Shown here in pieces: positions 8,361 through 19,334 of a stretch of 57,042 nucleotides of DNA. The stretch lies in NCBI RefSeq assembly GCF_000308435.1, contig NZ_BAFR01000049.1:1-57042 (forward strand), in the 5' to 3' direction. This DNA is from Nocardia araoensis NBRC 100135. Its GTDB lineage: Bacteria; Actinomycetota; Actinomycetes; Mycobacteriales; Mycobacteriaceae. The translations under genes and the position numbers were made by a program. The first letter of the stretch is position 1, and each line of letters starts with the position of its first letter. Below the pieces are notes generated by a model. That model was not told where the DNA came from. It made no database searches and saw only the letters and a program-made list of their open reading frames with translations.

Positions 8361-9332
8361 GTATATCCGCCGGACGACGTCCTCGATCTCGGGCTCCTCG
8401 ATCGACAGGTCCCGCACTTCGGCGCGCTCCGACACCGCGGCCAGCAATTGCGCGGCCGTGATCTGCTCGGGATCGAAGGCCAGCCGCTGCCGCATACCGT
8501 CGCCTTCGGTGCCGAGCAACTGGGCCGAGGGGAGATCGTCGAGGTCGGGCGTCGGTTCGGCCAAGTCGACCACCAGCACCCGGCGCGCGCCGACGGTGGC
8601 CGCCAATCCGGTGAGGGACCCGTCGTACACCATGCGGCCGTGATCGACGACGAGCACACGCTCGCAGAGCCTTTCGATGTCGCCCATGTCGTGAGTGGTG
8701 AGCAGCAGGGTCGTGCCGCGCTCGGCGCGCTCGGCTCGGAGGAACTCGCGCAGCCGCTGCTTGGACAGCACGTCGAGGCCGATGGTCGGCTCGTCCAGGA
8801 TGACCAGTTCGGGCGAATGCAGCAGTGCCGCGGCTACTTCCGCGCGCATGCGCTGGCCCAGCGAGAGCTGGCGCACCGGTGTGTCGAGCGTGTCGGCCAT
8901 TTCCAGCTGCTCGATCAGTTCGTGCGCGCGCTTGCGCGCGGCGCCAGGCTCCAACCGGTGGATCGCGGCGAGGATCGAGAACGACTCGCGCAGGGGCAGA
9001 TCCCACCACAGTTGCGAGCGCTGGCCGAACACCACGCCGATCCGCCCGGCCAATTCACGCCGCTGCCGCACGGGATCCAGCCCGCAGGTGCGCACGGTGC
9101 CCGCGGTGGGGACCAGGATGCCGGTGAGCATTTTGATCGTGGTGGATTTGCCCGCGCCGTTGGCGCCGATGTAGCCGACGGCGGCGCCCCGGTCGATCCG
9201 GACGGTCATCCGGTCGACGGCGGTGAGCGTCTCGCGGCGCCTGCGCCAGCGGCGGCCGTCTTTGCGATACAGGATGAACTGCCTGGTGAGGCCCTCCATG
9301 TCGATGATCGCCTCCGGGCTGCCCGTGCTCAT
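8346..9332 (-). CDS. ABC transporter ATP-binding protein
   Basis: The 328-residue ATPase has Walker A GANGAGKST near residue 56, the signature LSLGQRMRAE near 150, Walker B LVILDEPTIGLD near 170 and the switch histidine in TTHDMGD. The C-terminal 80 residues form an accessory domain typical of ABC-2 exporters. It pairs with the two downstream-numbered permeases, which are transcribed first. ATG 9332 overlaps the permease stop as ATGA. The exported substrate is unknown. Antibiotic or lipid export is typical for this ATPase/two-permease set (COG4586/4587/3694 type). Confidence 0.9.
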   Translation of the reverse strand: MSTGSPEAIIDMEGLTRQFILYRKDGRRWRRRRETLTAVDRMTVRIDRGAAVGYIGANGAGKSTTIKMLTGILVPTAGTVRTCGLDPVRQRRELAGRIGVVFGQRSQLWWDLPLRESFSILAAIHRLEPGAARKRAHELIEQLEMADTLDTPVRQLSLGQRMRAEVAAALLHSPELVILDEPTIGLDVLSKQRLREFLRAERAERGTTLLLTTHDMGDIERLCERVLVVDHGRMVYDGSLTGLAATVGARRVLVVDLAEPTPDLDDLPSAQLLGTEGDGMRQRLAFDPEQITAAQLLAAVSERAEVRDLSIEEPEIEDVVRRIYESAR

Positions 9333-10156
9333 CCGCCGCCTCCCTGGTAATGCCGAGTGCCCGATCGCCACAAACCCAGCGCCAGTAGCCACACCCACAG
9401 CGCCGCCACCGGGGTGAGCCAGGCCAGCCAGGCGGGCAGCAGCGGAGGGCCGGGCAGGCCGAGCAGCGCGAGGGTGGGCAGATAGGCCGTGAACGAGACC
9501 GGAATCGCGAACCCGAACAGCAGTCGCATGGGGGTGGGGAACACCGACGCGGGTTGTGTCGCCGCGAACGAGCCGCCGTAAGTGAAACTGTTGGTGAGCT
9601 CGGAGCCGTCGATCAGATAGAACTGCAATCCGGCGGCGCAGACGAACACCCCGCCGAACAGCGCGATTCCGCCGACCAGCGTGAGTGCGAGCAGCGCGGC
9701 CGTGGCCGAATTCCAGGCGATGTCGTTGCGTGCCGCACCGGTCACCAGCGCGACGATCGAGACCGAGGCGCGAGCGAACCGGCGCAGGGAGATGTCGCTG
9801 GTGATCAATTGCAGCAGCAATGGTTGCGGCCGCAGGTGGTAGGCGTCGAGCTGGCCCATCCGGATCAGCACCGGCAGTGTGTCGAGGTGGCCGAAAAGCA
9901 CCTGGGACAGCGCGAAACTCGTGTTGCTCAACCCGAACAGAAGCAGTGCGCCGTCCAGGTCGAGGCCGCCGAGGACGCGTGCGGTGCGGAAGATGAGCCA
10001 CACCTCGGCCAATTCCACCAGGCCCACCAGAAATGCGCTCAGAAGCTCACTGGCGAACGACAACCGGTAGCTGCGCTGCGCCCGGATCCTGGAGCGCAAC
10101 ACGGCCACGTAGGGCGTCGACCACGACTCGGTGCGCGGGGCAACGATGTCACCCAC
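9329..10156 (-). CDS. ABC-2 type transporter permease
   Basis: The 275-residue membrane protein has about six hydrophobic spans and the ABC-2/DUF990-like layout. Recognisable segments are ELLSAFLVGLVELAEVWLIF, DAYHLRPQPLLLQL and GFAIPVSFTAYLPTLALLG. GTG 10156 is chosen because it overlaps the preceding permease stop by 8 nt and removes an N-terminal stretch that is not protein-like. It forms one half of the transmembrane pore with the permease at 10149-11003. Confidence 0.85.
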   Translation of the reverse strand: MGDIVAPRTESWSTPYVAVLRSRIRAQRSYRLSFASELLSAFLVGLVELAEVWLIFRTARVLGGLDLDGALLLFGLSNTSFALSQVLFGHLDTLPVLIRMGQLDAYHLRPQPLLLQLITSDISLRRFARASVSIVALVTGAARNDIAWNSATAALLALTLVGGIALFGGVFVCAAGLQFYLIDGSELTNSFTYGGSFAATQPASVFPTPMRLLFGFAIPVSFTAYLPTLALLGLPGPPLLPAWLAWLTPVAALWVWLLALGLWRSGTRHYQGGGG

Positions 10157-11003
10157 CCTGCACCTCCAGCCTGCGTCGGCCCGCGACGAGCAGCACACGT
10201 CCGGCGATCGCGGTGACCACCACCCAGAACACTTGGATCCCGACGACCGAGAGTGCTTCCGCGCCGGTGATCCGTCCCGAGAGCACGTCGATCGGAGATT
10301 GCAGAATCGACGGGAAAGGCGTGGCCGCCGCGATGGCGCCCAGCCACGATGGGAACATGTGCACCGGCACGAACAGTCCGGCCAGGAACGTGCCCGCGGC
10401 GTAGTACAGCACCCGGATGCCGCGGGTTTCCACGACCCAGAATCCGATCAGTACCACGAGGAACCGGCACAGGAACGAGATGACCACCGCCAGCAGGACA
10501 CTTACCGCTCCGAGCAGGTAGGGACCGGGCGTGACCGGCATCGCCAGCCCGAAGGTGAGCGTGCCCACCAGCACGCTCGGCACTCCGCGCGGCAGGAAAG
10601 TGCACGCCGCGCGCCCGAGATCGTCGGCGAGATAACCGCATTGGATGTCGACCGGGCGCAGGAAATCGATGGCGATGTCGCCGTTCTTCACCCGATCGTC
10701 CAGCGGTCCCAGCGGTCCCATGAACTGCACCGCGCCGAGCAGCCCCTGGGAGAGCCACACGTAGGCGCCGACGCTGCCCCGGTCGTACCCGCCGAAGTCG
10801 CCGGCGGCGTCCACCGCCGCGGCCAGGACGGACGCGCGGACGAACCCGAACACGCAGTTGGTGAACAGCCCCGCGAACATGGCCATTTTGTATTGCCACT
10901 GTCTGCGGAATCCGGCGCCCACGAGTGATGCGTAGAGGGCGACGGCGCTGCGAAATCGTTCCCTGACGGCACGCTGTCCGCCCCCCTCCGGTCTGCCGCG
11001 CAC
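10149..11003 (-). CDS. ABC-2 type transporter permease, first gene of the exporter operon
   Basis: The 284-residue protein has about six membrane spans. The conserved middle motif DDRVKNGDIAIDFLRPVDIQ lies at about residues 101-120, with FLVVLIGFWVVETRGIRVLY later, as in COG4587/COG3694 permeases. GTG 11003 is the only reasonable start visible, but no clear Shine-Dalgarno precedes it, so the exact N-terminus is uncertain. The three genes overlap by 4-8 nt and form a complete exporter. Confidence 0.85.
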   Translation of the reverse strand: MRGRPEGGGQRAVRERFRSAVALYASLVGAGFRRQWQYKMAMFAGLFTNCVFGFVRASVLAAAVDAAGDFGGYDRGSVGAYVWLSQGLLGAVQFMGPLGPLDDRVKNGDIAIDFLRPVDIQCGYLADDLGRAACTFLPRGVPSVLVGTLTFGLAMPVTPGPYLLGAVSVLLAVVISFLCRFLVVLIGFWVVETRGIRVLYYAAGTFLAGLFVPVHMFPSWLGAIAAATPFPSILQSPIDVLSGRITGAEALSVVGIQVFWVVVTAIAGRVLLVAGRRRLEVQGG

Positions 11004-11149
11004 AAGGAGTTGACTCTACTGGCCGCGGCGTGGAGCCCGAAAGGCTTCGGCGCGTTTTGAAGAAAAGGCCACATCCGGGCTGCTTCGATGTTAGAAACAC
11101 TCTCACTTCAGATTGTGGAGCGCTCGCGCACGACGAGTAAGGAACGCCG

Positions 11150-12406
11150 ATGACCGTCGCCGAGATGACTGTTTTCGAGGCACTCGAATCGAACGTGCGC
11201 GGGTACTGTCGCTGCTGGCCCGCCGTCTTCGACACCGCCAGCGGAGCGTGGTTGCGCGACGAGACCGGCAAGGAGTACCTGGATTTCTTCGCGGGCGCGG
11301 GCTCGCTCAACTACGGACACAACAACCCCGTGCTCAAGCGAGCGCTGCTCGACTACATCGCCGGGGACGGCATCACCCACGGGCTCGACATGTCCACCGT
11401 GGCCAAGCGGCGGTTGCTGGAAGCGTTGCGCGACAACGTCTTCGCCCCGCGCGGGATGGACTGGAAAGTCCAGTTCCCCGGGCCGACCGGAGCCAACGCG
11501 GTCGAGGCCGCGTTGAAGCTCGCGCGCAAGGTGACCGGGCGGCAGATCGTGCTGAGCTTCACCAACGCTTTCCATGGGATGTCGCTCGGCGCGCTGGCCG
11601 TTACCGGGAACGCCGCCAAGCGGTCGGCCGCCGGGGTCGCGCTCGGGCATGCGATGCCGATGCCGTACGACGGGTATCTCGGTGTCGCCGACGATCTGTT
11701 GTGGATGCGTAAGGCGCTGGACGACCCGTCGTCGGGGTTGGACAAGCCCGCGGCGGTGATCGTGGAGACGGTGCAGGGGGAAGGCGGCATCAATGTGGCC
11801 CGGGCGGAGTGGTTGCGTTGGCTGGCCGAATTGTGTTCGGACCGCGGCATTCTGTTGATCGTCGACGATGTGCAGATGGGCTGCGGCCGCACGGGGCCGT
11901 TCTTCTCGTTCGAGGTCGCCGGGATCACGCCCGATATCGTGACGTTGTCGAAGTCGATCGGCGGCTACGGTCTGCCGATGGCGTTGGTGCTCTTCCGGCC
12001 CGAGCTCGATCAGTGGGCGCCTGGTGAGCACAACGGCACGTTCCGGGGCAACAACGCGGCGTTCGTGACCGGACGCGTCGCGCTCGAGCACTATTGGTCG
12101 GATTCCGCGCTGGAGCTCGCGACCGTGGCCAAGGGGGACCGGATCGCACAGGCGCTGCGTGAGCTGGTCTCGACCTTTCCCGGAGTCTCGACGCGGGGGC
12201 GGGGCCTGGTGCACGGCGTCGTGTTCGAGGACGCATCGGTGGCGGAGAAGGTGGGCCGCGCCGCTTTCGATCGTGGCTTGCTGGTGGAGACGTCCGGTTC
12301 GCTGGACGAGGTGATCAAGTTGATGCCGCCCTTGACGATCGCCGAGGACGAGATCGACCACGGCATCCATCTGCTGGCGGCGGCGATGGAAGCGGTGTGC
12401 GGGTAG
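11150..12406 (+). CDS. ectB: Diaminobutyrate-2-oxoglutarate transaminase (EctB)
   Basis: The 418-residue class III aminotransferase makes L-2,4-diaminobutyrate from aspartate semialdehyde. EctB-like landmarks are VFEALESNVRGYCR at the start, FAGAGSLNYGHNNP near residue 47, GPTGANAVEAALKLARK near 110, the cofactor-binding aspartate in LIVDDVQMGCGRTG, and the PLP lysine in TLSKSIGGYGLPMA near 270. The length matches EctB. GGAA precedes ATG 11150. Unlike usual ectoine clusters no ectA, ectC or ectD lies on either side. The next gene is a hemoglobin, and the ABC operon is divergent. The product may feed ectoine made elsewhere or another diaminobutyrate pathway. Confidence 0.9.
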   Translation: MTVAEMTVFEALESNVRGYCRCWPAVFDTASGAWLRDETGKEYLDFFAGAGSLNYGHNNPVLKRALLDYIAGDGITHGLDMSTVAKRRLLEALRDNVFAPRGMDWKVQFPGPTGANAVEAALKLARKVTGRQIVLSFTNAFHGMSLGALAVTGNAAKRSAAGVALGHAMPMPYDGYLGVADDLLWMRKALDDPSSGLDKPAAVIVETVQGEGGINVARAEWLRWLAELCSDRGILLIVDDVQMGCGRTGPFFSFEVAGITPDIVTLSKSIGGYGLPMALVLFRPELDQWAPGEHNGTFRGNNAAFVTGRVALEHYWSDSALELATVAKGDRIAQALRELVSTFPGVSTRGRGLVHGVVFEDASVAEKVGRAAFDRGLLVETSGSLDEVIKLMPPLTIAEDEIDHGIHLLAAAMEAVCG

Positions 12407-12547
12407 AGATCCTTCCTGGGTGTTGCGGAAGTATCTCAGCGCCGCGTGCGTGGCGGTGAGGTGCGAGTAATCGCGCTGCGACGAAGGCAAAAGACTCGCG
12501 ACATCGTACTAATCCGGACGCAACAGTCCGGTGGTGTCCTGGTAGCC

Positions 12548-12913
12548 ATGCGAATGTACGACAAGATCGGCGGTCACGAGGCACTCGAGGTCGTCGTGGA
12601 GGATTTCTATACCCGCGTGCTCGCCGACGACGAACTGGCCGGATTCTTCACCGGCACGAACATGTCACGACTGAAAGGGAAACAGGTCGAGTTCTTCGCC
12701 GCGGCCCTCGGCGGCCCCATCCCGTACACCGGTGCTCCGATGAAACAGGTGCACCAGGGCCGGGGCATCACCATGCACCACTTCGGCCTGGTGGCGGGTC
12801 ACCTCGAGGCGTCCCTCACCGCCGCTGGTGTGCCCGGCGACCTGGTCGCCCAGATCCTGGGCGCCATCGCACCGCTGGCCGACGACATCGCTTCGTCGCC
12901 CGCGAAGATCTAG
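12548..12913 (+). CDS. glbN: Group I truncated hemoglobin (trHbN)
   Basis: The 121-residue globin has the trHbN sequence pattern: [22 protein letters not shown] with Tyr B10, [13 protein letters not shown] with Leu E7 and Gln E11, and the proximal histidine in HQGRGI near residue 75. It is very close to what I recall of M. tuberculosis Rv1542c, known for oxygen-dependent NO dioxygenation. ATG 12548 gives [12 protein letters not shown] 12554 is possible, and both lack the mycobacterial pre-A extension. It acts in the cytosol. Confidence 0.93.
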   Translation: MRMYDKIGGHEALEVVVEDFYTRVLADDELAGFFTGTNMSRLKGKQVEFFAAALGGPIPYTGAPMKQVHQGRGITMHHFGLVAGHLEASLTAAGVPGDLVAQILGAIAPLADDIASSPAKI

Positions 12914-13149
12914 CGGCCGCGCTGCCATGTGCCCGGTGGCGGGCACGCGGGCAGCGTTATGGACCGGGGAACTCATCGGCGCCAGCGTAATGCGGCCATC
13001 CGGATCCCCCTCGGCATCCTTGTCGTGTTGCCGCAACTCTCTCGCGAAGTCGTCGACGCGGCTGGGCTCGAGTGTCGAAATCGCTCGCGGCGGACGAAGC
13101 CCACCGGGCGCAGTTCGTCGGTGTTTGAGGATGACGCCGAGTGGGTAAT

Positions 13150-13186
13150 ACCCCTGTGACCATATGTTTCTGCAGGTCACAGGGGT
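13150..13186. terminator. Strong hairpin downstream of tRNA-Arg
   Basis: Perfect 12-bp arms ACCCCTGTGACC (13150-13161) and GGTCACAGGGGT (13175-13186) enclose a 13-nt loop. It begins 4 nt beyond the 3' end of the leftward tRNA, which points to a tRNA terminator, without a U tract. Confidence 0.7.
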
Positions 13187-13190
13187 GTTG

Positions 13191-13264
13191 CGCCCCCGGC
13201 AGGAATCGAACCTGCGACCTAGGGATTAGAAGGCCCTTGCTCTATCCAACTGAGCTACGGAGGC
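13191..13264 (-). tRNA. tRNA-Arg(TCT)
   Basis: The reverse strand folds as a cloverleaf. The acceptor GCCTCCG pairs with CGGGGGC (one T-G pair), the D-arm has AGCTCAGTTGGATAGAGC, the anticodon loop is CTTCTAA with anticodon TCT, and the T-loop is TTCGAATC. The discriminator is G and CCA is not encoded. Confidence 0.95.
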
Positions 13265-13465
13265 AGTGGGTTCTACGATGGCCGACATTGGCCGTACTGT
13301 CCAGCGGGTCGAGTATAGCGACCGTCCAGATGGTCAGATTCTTAGCGTTAGCAACGTTTCAGCCATCCCGAGACAGTAGGTGAGGCGCCCGTGGTGATCG
13401 GGGCCAAGGATATCGGTACAAACCCGACCGGGCCACGGAATACTCGCCGAACTACGCTCAGTCGT

Positions 13466-15499
13466 ATGCCGTCCGCCCCCACGTCGTCCGCCGCTGCCCG
13501 AACCGAGACCGCTCGGTCCGGGGCGCCGTTCGCGACGATCACCGCGCTGGCCGGCGCCATCGCGGCCGTGGTCGCGGCGCTGGTGGTGGGGTTGTCGGCG
13601 GCGCAGGCACTGAGTCTGCTCGGCATCCCCGACCCGGGCGCGGCGACCACCTACGGCCTGCCCGCGGTCCGGGCGCTAGCCGATCTGTCGGCCGCGCTGA
13701 CGGTCGGCTCGCTGCTGTTCGCGGCCTTCCTGGTGCCGCCGCAGTCGAACGGGCTGCTGGACGTCGGCGGGTATCGCGCGGTGCGCAGGGCATCCGATTT
13801 CGCGTTGGTCTGGGCGTGCTGCGCGGCGCTGCTGGTGCCGCTGACGGTTTCGGACACCACCGGGCGGCCGGTGGGAGACGTCCTGGGGCCGCAGGACCTG
13901 TGGCAGGCGATCGATCGGGTCGAACTGGCCGGAGCCTGGCGCACGACCGTCGTGTTCGCGGTGATCGTCGCGGTGGGCTGCCGGCTCGCGTTGCGCTGGG
14001 GCTGGACTCCGGTCCTGTTCGGCGCCGCGATCGCCACCATGATGCCGCTGGCGTTGACCGGCCATTCCTCCTCCGGCGGGTCGCACGACCTGGCGACCAA
14101 CAGCCTGATCCTGCACTTGATCGCGTCCGCCGTCTGGGTCGGCGGTCTGTTCGCGGTGCTGGCGCACGCCGTGCGCGGCGGTGCGTACACCGATGTCGCG
14201 GCGCGGCGTTTCTCGCTGACCGCCACGGTCGCGTTCGCCGTGATCGCGGTCAGCGGCGTGATCAACTCCTTGGTCCGCGTGCCGCTGGACGAACTTCTCT
14301 CCAGCACCTACGGCAGGTTGGTGCTGGCCAAGGCCGCCGCGCTGGTGCTGCTCGGTGTGTTCGGATACCTCCAGCGCCGCGCCTCGTTGCCCGCCTTGGC
14401 GGCCGATCCCGGCGACCGGTCGGCCCTGGTGCGGTACGCGGGCGTCGAAGTGTTGATCTTCGCCGCGACCATCGGCCTCGCGGTCGGGCTGGGCCGCACG
14501 CCGCCGCCACCGCCGGATTCCGTTCCGACCCCCGTCGAGGTGGAGCTGGGCTACAACCTGGCCGGGCCACCCAGCTTCGCCCGCCTGGTGTTCGACTGGC
14601 GGTTCGATCTGATCTTCGGAACGCTGTCGGTCCTGCTCGCGGTGCTGTACCTGCTCGGCGTGCGGCGGCTGCGCGCGCGGGGCGACGCGTGGCCGGCCGG
14701 GCGGACGTTCGCCTGGCTGTCCGGCTGCGTGGTGCTGCTCGTCGCCACTTCTTCCGGCGTCGGCCGGTACTCGCCCGCGATGTTCAGCGTGCATATGGGA
14801 GCGCACATGGCGCTGTCCATGCTCGCGCCGATCCTGTTGGCGCTCGGTGGCGCGGTGACGCTGGCGCTGCGCGCGCTGCCCCCGGCGGGCCGCGGTGGCG
14901 TGCCCGGCCCACGGGAATGGCTACTGGCCGCGGTGCACAACCCGGTGTCGCGTTTCCTGACCCACCCGATCGTGGCCTCGGCGATCTTCGTCGGCGGCTT
15001 CTACGCGCTGTACCTGGGCGGCATCTTCGATGCCTACGCCGATTCGCACGCGGCGCACCTGCTGATGAACGTGCACTTCTTGCTCAGCGGTTACCTGTTC
15101 TACTGGGTGGTGATCGGCATCGATCCCAAGCCTCGGCAGGTGGAGCCGCTGACCAAGCTCGCCATGGTGTTCGGCTCGCTGCCGTTCCACGCGTTCTTCG
15201 GCATCGCGCTGATGAGCATGACCACGGTGCTCGGCGGCTGGTTCTACCGCGGCCTCGGTCTCGGCTGGAACGGCGATCTGCTCGGCGACCAGCGCACCGG
15301 CGGCAGTCTGGCTTGGGCGAGCGGTGAGGTCCCCTTGGTGGTGGTGATGCTGGCGTTGCTGATCCAATGGTCGCGCAGCGACCAACGGCTCGCGCAGCGC
15401 ACCGATCGAGCCGCCGAACGCGACAACGACGCCGCACTCGCCGCACACAACGCGATGTTCGCCGAACTGGCCAAGCGAGATGGAGAAGTGCGTAAGTGA
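13466..15499 (+). CDS. CopD domain - CtaG (caa3) domain fusion membrane protein
   Basis: The protein has 677 residues if read from ATG 13466 (MPSAPTSS). The open frame reaches GTG 13391, but the added 25 residues look like leader noise. The N-terminal half has about nine spans with CopD features (GHSSSGGSHDLATNSLILHLIASAVWVGGL). The C-terminal half is the CtaG_caa3 domain (SPAMFSVHMGAHMALSMLAPILLALGG, THPIVASAIFVGGFYALYLGG, HAAHLLMNVHFLLSGYLFYW), rich in potential copper-binding His and Met. It resembles mycobacterial Rv0102 in size and domain order. It is likely to import or deliver copper for cytochrome oxidase assembly at the membrane. It overlaps the next gene by 4 nt. Confidence 0.88.
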   Translation: MPSAPTSSAAARTETARSGAPFATITALAGAIAAVVAALVVGLSAAQALSLLGIPDPGAATTYGLPAVRALADLSAALTVGSLLFAAFLVPPQSNGLLDVGGYRAVRRASDFALVWACCAALLVPLTVSDTTGRPVGDVLGPQDLWQAIDRVELAGAWRTTVVFAVIVAVGCRLALRWGWTPVLFGAAIATMMPLALTGHSSSGGSHDLATNSLILHLIASAVWVGGLFAVLAHAVRGGAYTDVAARRFSLTATVAFAVIAVSGVINSLVRVPLDELLSSTYGRLVLAKAAALVLLGVFGYLQRRASLPALAADPGDRSALVRYAGVEVLIFAATIGLAVGLGRTPPPPPDSVPTPVEVELGYNLAGPPSFARLVFDWRFDLIFGTLSVLLAVLYLLGVRRLRARGDAWPAGRTFAWLSGCVVLLVATSSGVGRYSPAMFSVHMGAHMALSMLAPILLALGGAVTLALRALPPAGRGGVPGPREWLLAAVHNPVSRFLTHPIVASAIFVGGFYALYLGGIFDAYADSHAAHLLMNVHFLLSGYLFYWVVIGIDPKPRQVEPLTKLAMVFGSLPFHAFFGIALMSMTTVLGGWFYRGLGLGWNGDLLGDQRTGGSLAWASGEVPLVVVMLALLIQWSRSDQRLAQRTDRAAERDNDAALAAHNAMFAELAKRDGEVRK

Positions 15500-16464
15500 G
15501 TGAACGCGCCACCACCGTCCACCCACACAGACCGGTCGGGCGGGTGGAACGGTCGGACGTACGATCCGCACGCAGGCGGCTGGCAGGGCATATTCGCAAG
15601 ACGCCGGTCTTCCACACCTCCATCGCGAGCCCGTCCGGTCCCGTGCCGGTGACGATGAAGCTAGAGCATCTCCAGCACGGCGGGACGTTCAAGGTACGCG
15701 GCAGCCTCAACGCCCTGCTCGAGTCGGACGCCGGGATCGATCAGGTGGTGATCGCCTCCGGCGGTAACGCGGGTATCGCGGCGGCGCTGGCCGCGGCGCG
15801 GCTCGGCAAGTCCTGCACGGTCGTCGTCCCGGAGACGGCGCCGCACACCAAGGTCGCCGCGATGTGGTCGCACGGCGCCGAGGTGCTCTGGCACGGCACC
15901 TCCTACGCCGAGGCACTGCAGCACGCGAGCGAGCTGGCCGCCGAACGCGGCGCGCTGCTGCTGCACGGGTACGACCTGCCCGCGGTGGTCGCCGGCATCG
16001 GTGTGGTCGGGCTGGAACTCGAAGAGCAGGTCCGTGGTCGGCCCCCGGTGCTGGCCGCGGTGGGCGGCGGCGGACTGGTCGCCGGGATCGCGGCCGCGGT
16101 CGGGCGCCGCCAGCGGGTGATCGGGGTGGAGCCCGAAGGCGCCGCGATCCTGCGTGCGGCGTTGGCGGCGGAGTGCCCGGTGGACATCGTCGGGTCCGGG
16201 ATCACCGTCGACTCGCTCGGCCCGACGCGGATCGGTGACATCGCACTCGACGTCGCCCGCCGCCACGGCGTGCGCTCGCTGCTGGTCAGCGACGACGCGA
16301 TCAGCGCGGCGCGGGAATATCTGTGGCGCGAGTTCCGCATCCTGGTCGAAGTGGCGGGCGCCACGGCGCTGGCCGCCGTGCACAGCGGCGCCTACGTTCC
16401 CGCGCCGGACGAGCGACCGGTGATCGTCCTCTGCGGTGCCAATACCGACGTGGCGGTGTTCTGA
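15496..16464 (+). CDS. Threonine/serine dehydratase-like PLP enzyme
   Basis: The 322-residue fold-type II enzyme has the PLP lysine in GTFKVRG near residue 66, the SGGNAG substrate loop near 88 and the glycine loop VGGGGLVAG near 185. It lacks a C-terminal ACT regulatory domain, so it resembles catabolic threonine/serine dehydratases or racemases. GTG 15496 overlaps the CopD-CtaG stop as GTGA, implying translational coupling with a copper-related membrane protein. The functional reason for that pairing is not evident. Confidence 0.85.
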   Translation: MSERATTVHPHRPVGRVERSDVRSARRRLAGHIRKTPVFHTSIASPSGPVPVTMKLEHLQHGGTFKVRGSLNALLESDAGIDQVVIASGGNAGIAAALAAARLGKSCTVVVPETAPHTKVAAMWSHGAEVLWHGTSYAEALQHASELAAERGALLLHGYDLPAVVAGIGVVGLELEEQVRGRPPVLAAVGGGGLVAGIAAAVGRRQRVIGVEPEGAAILRAALAAECPVDIVGSGITVDSLGPTRIGDIALDVARRHGVRSLLVSDDAISAAREYLWREFRILVEVAGATALAAVHSGAYVPAPDERPVIVLCGANTDVAVF

Positions 16465-16563
16465 TCGCGCCGGTGTGAATACTCGGTTTTCACATTCGCG
16501 GAAGTTGTCCACATTCCTCGATCGAATCGCTCGCGTTCGCGGAATCGGCGCACCCTGGAAGTG

Positions 16564-16576
16564 CCCTCCTGGAGGG
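16564..16576. repeat. Small palindrome upstream of ssb
   Basis: CCCTCC-T-GGAGGG is a perfect odd-centred palindrome 49 nt before the ssb start, in an intergenic region that also has GTGAA-N9-TTCAC at about 16477-16495. It may be an operator, or a hairpin affecting the leader. No regulator is suggested. Confidence 0.3.
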
Positions 16577-16624
16577 GGAGGAATTTCCGGGCGGTTCCGG
16601 ATCCGAATGTGAAGGGGCGTAGAG

Positions 16625-17122
16625 ATGTACGAGGCGAACGCGACCGTGATCGGAACGATCGCCACCCATCCGGTCAAGCGCGATCTGACCAATGGCGAGC
16701 AGGTGGTCACCTTCCGGCTGGCGAGCAATTCCCGCCGGCTGGACCACACGTCGGGGCAGTGGGTGGACAACGGCACTTTGTATCTCACCGTCAGCTGCTG
16801 GCGCAGGCTGGTGGCGGGTGTCGACGCGTCGCTGCGGCGCGGCGATCCCGTCATCGCCTACGGTCAGCTGCGCTCCCACGAGTACCGCAGCAAGGACGGC
16901 GTGGAGCGACGGGATCTCGAGATGCGCGCCACCGCGGTCGGACCGGACCTGTCCCGCTGTGTCGCGCGACCGACGCGGTTGTCCGATCTGGCGCCGCGGA
17001 ATACTTCCGGGGTCGTGAGCGCTGAAGGTCGGGTGCCGGTCGGCGACGCGCCGGGGGAGAATGTCGCTGTCACCGATTCGGCACCGCCGCGCGGCAGCTC
17101 GCCTGAGCCGGTCGACGCTTGA
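16625..17122 (+). CDS. ssbB: Single-stranded DNA-binding protein paralogue
   Basis: The 165-residue protein has an OB-fold N-terminus (MYEANATVIGTIATHPVKRD, VTFRLASNSRRL, YLTVSCWRRLVAGVDASLRRGDPVIAYGQLRSHEY). Its divergent, disordered tail lacks the usual acidic DDDIPF tip and ends SSPEPVDA, so interaction with the standard SSB partner proteins may be absent. This fits the second SSB of actinomycetes (Rv2478c in M. tuberculosis), which sits next to ettA as here. A role in DNA uptake, recombination or stress is inferred. Confidence 0.87.
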   Translation: MYEANATVIGTIATHPVKRDLTNGEQVVTFRLASNSRRLDHTSGQWVDNGTLYLTVSCWRRLVAGVDASLRRGDPVIAYGQLRSHEYRSKDGVERRDLEMRATAVGPDLSRCVARPTRLSDLAPRNTSGVVSAEGRVPVGDAPGENVAVTDSAPPRGSSPEPVDA

Positions 17123-17202
17123 TCGCATGACCGGTTTTCGTCCCGGCGGCAGGGTAGCTCTGCTTCGTCCTCCCATCTCTCGCACCGATAGGCTTCACAC
17201 TT

Positions 17203-18879
<1,677 letters not shown>

Positions 18880-18886
18880 GTTCGTC

Positions 18887-18925
18887 GCACGGGCGGGCGC
18901 GGGGTGTCACCCGTACCCGTCCGTG
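18887..18925 (+). terminator. Hairpin terminator after ettA
   Basis: GCACGGGCGGG (18887-18897) pairs with CCCGTCCGTGC (18915-18925) with one mismatch. An inner GGGT/ACCC repeat lengthens the stem. It starts 7 nt after the ettA stop codon and has no U run. Confidence 0.6.
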
Positions 18926-19334
18926 CTCGCCGCACTATCCGGGGGTCTTCGGCACGATAGGGGGAAGACCGGGTGCGATGCCGGGTCCGCACCGGCCAGG
19001 GTCGTGCGTGCGGAGCTTCGTGAGGTCGCTCGATCCGCGTATCGCGGTGATTCGGGGACTGCGCTCCTCCGCGTTTTGTTGTGCGTTTACGGTACTGCCG
19101 TCGCCGTTGGTCCTGGTGGCGGCGACATTGTCACGTTGCGTGCCATTTCCGCTGCCGCTGCGCGGAGGGCACGCGACCGGGCGCTGCCTGGTGTTTGCTG
19201 ATGCTGCCTGGGAGGCAGCGAATCCGAGTCGGAAGTCGGGGTGGGCGCCTCGGCGGGGGCGGCGCGAAAAGTCTTGGCGGGAACGCGGAACAGGAGTGAC
19301 ACCTACCCGCGCGTAGCTCGCTAGGGTGGGAGTC

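Noticed and set aside
13141..13383. Frame containing GRNRTCDLGIRRPLLYPTEL
   Set aside because: This is the well-known spurious translation of a tRNA gene on the opposite strand (tRNA-Arg).
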